Source of the DNA: Amycolatopsis tucumanensis
GTDB lineage: Bacteria; Actinomycetota; Actinomycetes; Mycobacteriales; Pseudonocardiaceae
Assembly: GCF_021654135.1 (NCBI RefSeq)
Contig: NZ_JAKGSD010000014.1
Coordinates: forward strand, 64,416-128,415
DNA length: 64,000 nucleotides
Reading direction: 5' to 3'
Under the pieces are notes generated by a model. It worked only from the letters and a program-made list of their open reading frames with translations. It had not been told where the DNA came from and searched no databases. Below are positions 24,001 to 27,000 of this stretch, one piece after another. A program made the translations under genes and the position numbers. Within the stretch, counting starts at the first letter, position 1. Every line of letters begins with the position of its first letter.

Positions 24001-27000
24001 TGCTGGATCTGCCGCAGGCCGACCGCCTGGTGCGGCTGCTCCAGCCCGGGCACGCCCTGCGCGAGCGTGCGCAAACCGTTGTCCAGCAGGGAATCCAGCT
24101 GATCGGCCGTGGTGCCCTCGCCGATCAGGATGGTCCCCTCGGTCACCTGCCGGGCCGTGCCGTCCGCGCCGACCAGCCAGGAGCCGGGGTCGACACGCAC
24201 CGTGCCGGCCGGGACACGACCGTCCAGCCCGACGTCGAACGCGACGCGGGTGCCGCCGTCGAAGTGGGCGAGCATGGTGCCCTCGCCGGGGTCCCCGGTG
24301 AGGGCGTGCAGGCGGCCGCGGTCGGGCAAGGCGGTGGAGCCGGGGACGGACGCGCTTTCCTGGCGGTGGCGGAGCGCGCCGGCGAGGGTGTCCTCGGTCG
24401 TCACCTCGTCGCTCCGGGGCTCACCGGCGCTCAGCGAGCGGGGCAGCGCGCGCCAGTGCGTCCCCTCGGGGTGCCGGGTCATACCGCCGCGCGGAACCGA
24501 CCGCCCGTGCGCGGCGGACACCGAGTCCGGCCGCACCACCGGCGACTGCGCGAACAGGTGGTCCATCGCCTGGTTCAGCGCGAAGTGGGCGTTCCGGCCG
24601 AGGGTCGACACCTCCTCGACGTACTCGCGCGGCTGGCGGAACTTCGGGATGAGCCGCCGCTTGACCACTTGCCCGCGGTCGAGCGAGACGTGCGAAGAGA
24701 CGTGGAGCACCGCGGGAGCGACCTGGACGGCGCCCTCGAACCGGCCCGCGTGGACCTCGACCGTCTCGGCGGGCAGGGTGCTGTCGAGCACCACCCGCAC
24801 CTGGACGACCTGGCCGTCGGACGACGTGAGGGTGAACACGCCGGTGTTCTTGTCCAGCTCGATGTGACCGTCGGGCCGGAACCCCTCCAGGAACCGGGCC
24901 ACGACGGACTTCGCGGCGTCGGGCCACTCCGTGGTGGACTCCGGCGTCTGCGGACTCGCGAAGCGCTGGACGCCCGCCGCTTCGGACCGGTGGTCGGTGG
25001 TCCTGAGGCCGGCCGCCGGTTCCCGTTCGCTGTCGGGGATCTGGTCGTCCGGCGTCCGGGTCCGGTGCTCGTCGAGGCCAGGAACCTCGTCCGGAGCCGC
25101 ACGGGTGTCGCTGGTCTTGGGGCCGGTGGGCTCGCGCTCGCTGTCCGGGATCTGGTCGTCCGGCGTGCGGTGGCGCTGCTCGTCCAGACCGGGGACGTGG
25201 TCACCAGCCCCGCGCCGGTCGGTGACCTTGAGGCCGGTCTCCTCCTCGCCGGCCGTGCGGTGGTCGTCAGTGGTGCGGCCGTGATCCGGAGCGGTGCGGT
25301 CGTCGCCCTGGCGGCCGGTTTCGTCCTGGCCGCCGGTGTTCACGCCCTGACTGTCGCCGGACCGGCCGTCGTTCTGACCGCCCGTGTCCGCGCCCTGGCG
25401 GCCGGCGCCCGCGGGCCCGCTGCCCTCACCACCGGCGTTCGCGCCCTGACTGCCGCTGTCGGCTGACCCGCCGTCCCGGCCACCGGAACCCTGGCCGCCG
25501 GCATCCGCGGACCCACCGTCCCGGCCGCCGGCGTTCGCAGCCTGGTCGCCGGTGTCGGCGGACCGCCCGCCGGCATCCGCGCCCTGGCTGCCGGCGTCCG
25601 CCGGACGGCCGTCGCCGTTGGCGTTCGCGGCGGAAGCGCCTTCGGGCGCCGTCGTGCCGGGGCCCGCGCCCGCGGCGACCTGCCGTCCTGGCTGCGCCTG
25701 GGCACCGTTGTCCGCAGCGGTACTGGCGGTGCGGCCGCTGTCTGCCTCGCCGGAACGCTGCCCGCCATCGGCACCCTCGCCTCCGGAACGTCGCCCGCCG
25801 TCGGCACCCGCGCCCGCGGAACGTTGCCCGCCATCGGCACCCGCACCGCCGGAACGCTGCGCCGTGTTGCCGCCGTCGGTCTGCCGTCCCGGACCACTGC
25901 CGGAATCTCCCCGGGTGGTGCCGCCGCTCTGGCCCGACGTCTGCGCACGCGTCCCGGTGTCGCCGCCGCGTGCGCCCGTGTTCCCGCCGCCCTGCGACCC
26001 CGCGGAACCGGAACCACCAGAGCCCCCGGCCGAGCCCGCGCCACCGGGATCGCTGTATCCGCCCCAGGCGCCGACCGTCGACGGTGTCGCCGTGGGGGAC
26101 GGCGCGACGAACCGGGTGAAGTCGGGGGTCGTCAGGTGCTGGAAACTCGTGTTGAGGACCTGGAGGTTGAGCCCCGCTTCCTTCCAGCTCGCCTCGCCGA
26201 TGTACTTCTCCCAGGCGCCACCGACCGCACCACCCCACGCGGCCTGTTTGATCGCCTCCCAGCCGAGCGGGTTGTCGGCGCCACCGCGCTGCGCGCCGAC
26301 GGGCACCACGTCCCCTTTGCTGTCGACCCCGTATTCGTTCCACTCGCCGGTCTTCGCGAACTCCACGAGGCTCTTGCCGAACCCCTTGAAGGCTTCCGGG
26401 TTGGTGAACGCCACGGAGCCGAACTGGCCGGCCGCCCCGCCGAGGGCGCCGGCGGCCAGGTAGCCGGGCAGTTTCGTCGACAGGCCCAGTGGCGCACCAC
26501 CGAGAGCGGCACCGGCGAACGCCCCCAGGGTGCTCATGCCGTTGTACGAGAAGTCGCCGCTGACCGGCTTGCCGTTGTCGAACTTGCCGTACTCCTTCAG
26601 CTGGAAGTAAGTCTTGGCTTGCCCGACCACATCGGGGATGACGCCGTAGATCGCCGCGCTGCGCAGGCCGTAACCGACCACCCGGCCGCCGACGACCCGC
26701 CTGGCCGTCAGGCCCTCGACCCGGAGCGTGTGCCGGACGGCGTCGTCGATCACGCCGCGCATCGCGGCAGGCACCCGGGCGCCCGCCGCGATCGCCTCGC
26801 CGCGGAACCCGCGGCCGAGCTGGATGGCGATCTCCCGCTGCACCGCGCCGCCGCCGAGCTGCCGGAGCTCCTGGAAACCGAGCTGGCGGCCGGCCGCGTT
26901 CTCCAGCGCCTGGCGGATGATCTTCTGCTGGACCTCGCGGGCGGCCTGGCGTCCGGCGATGTTGGTGAACCTGAGGTTCTGCGGGAGATGGGTGACGATT

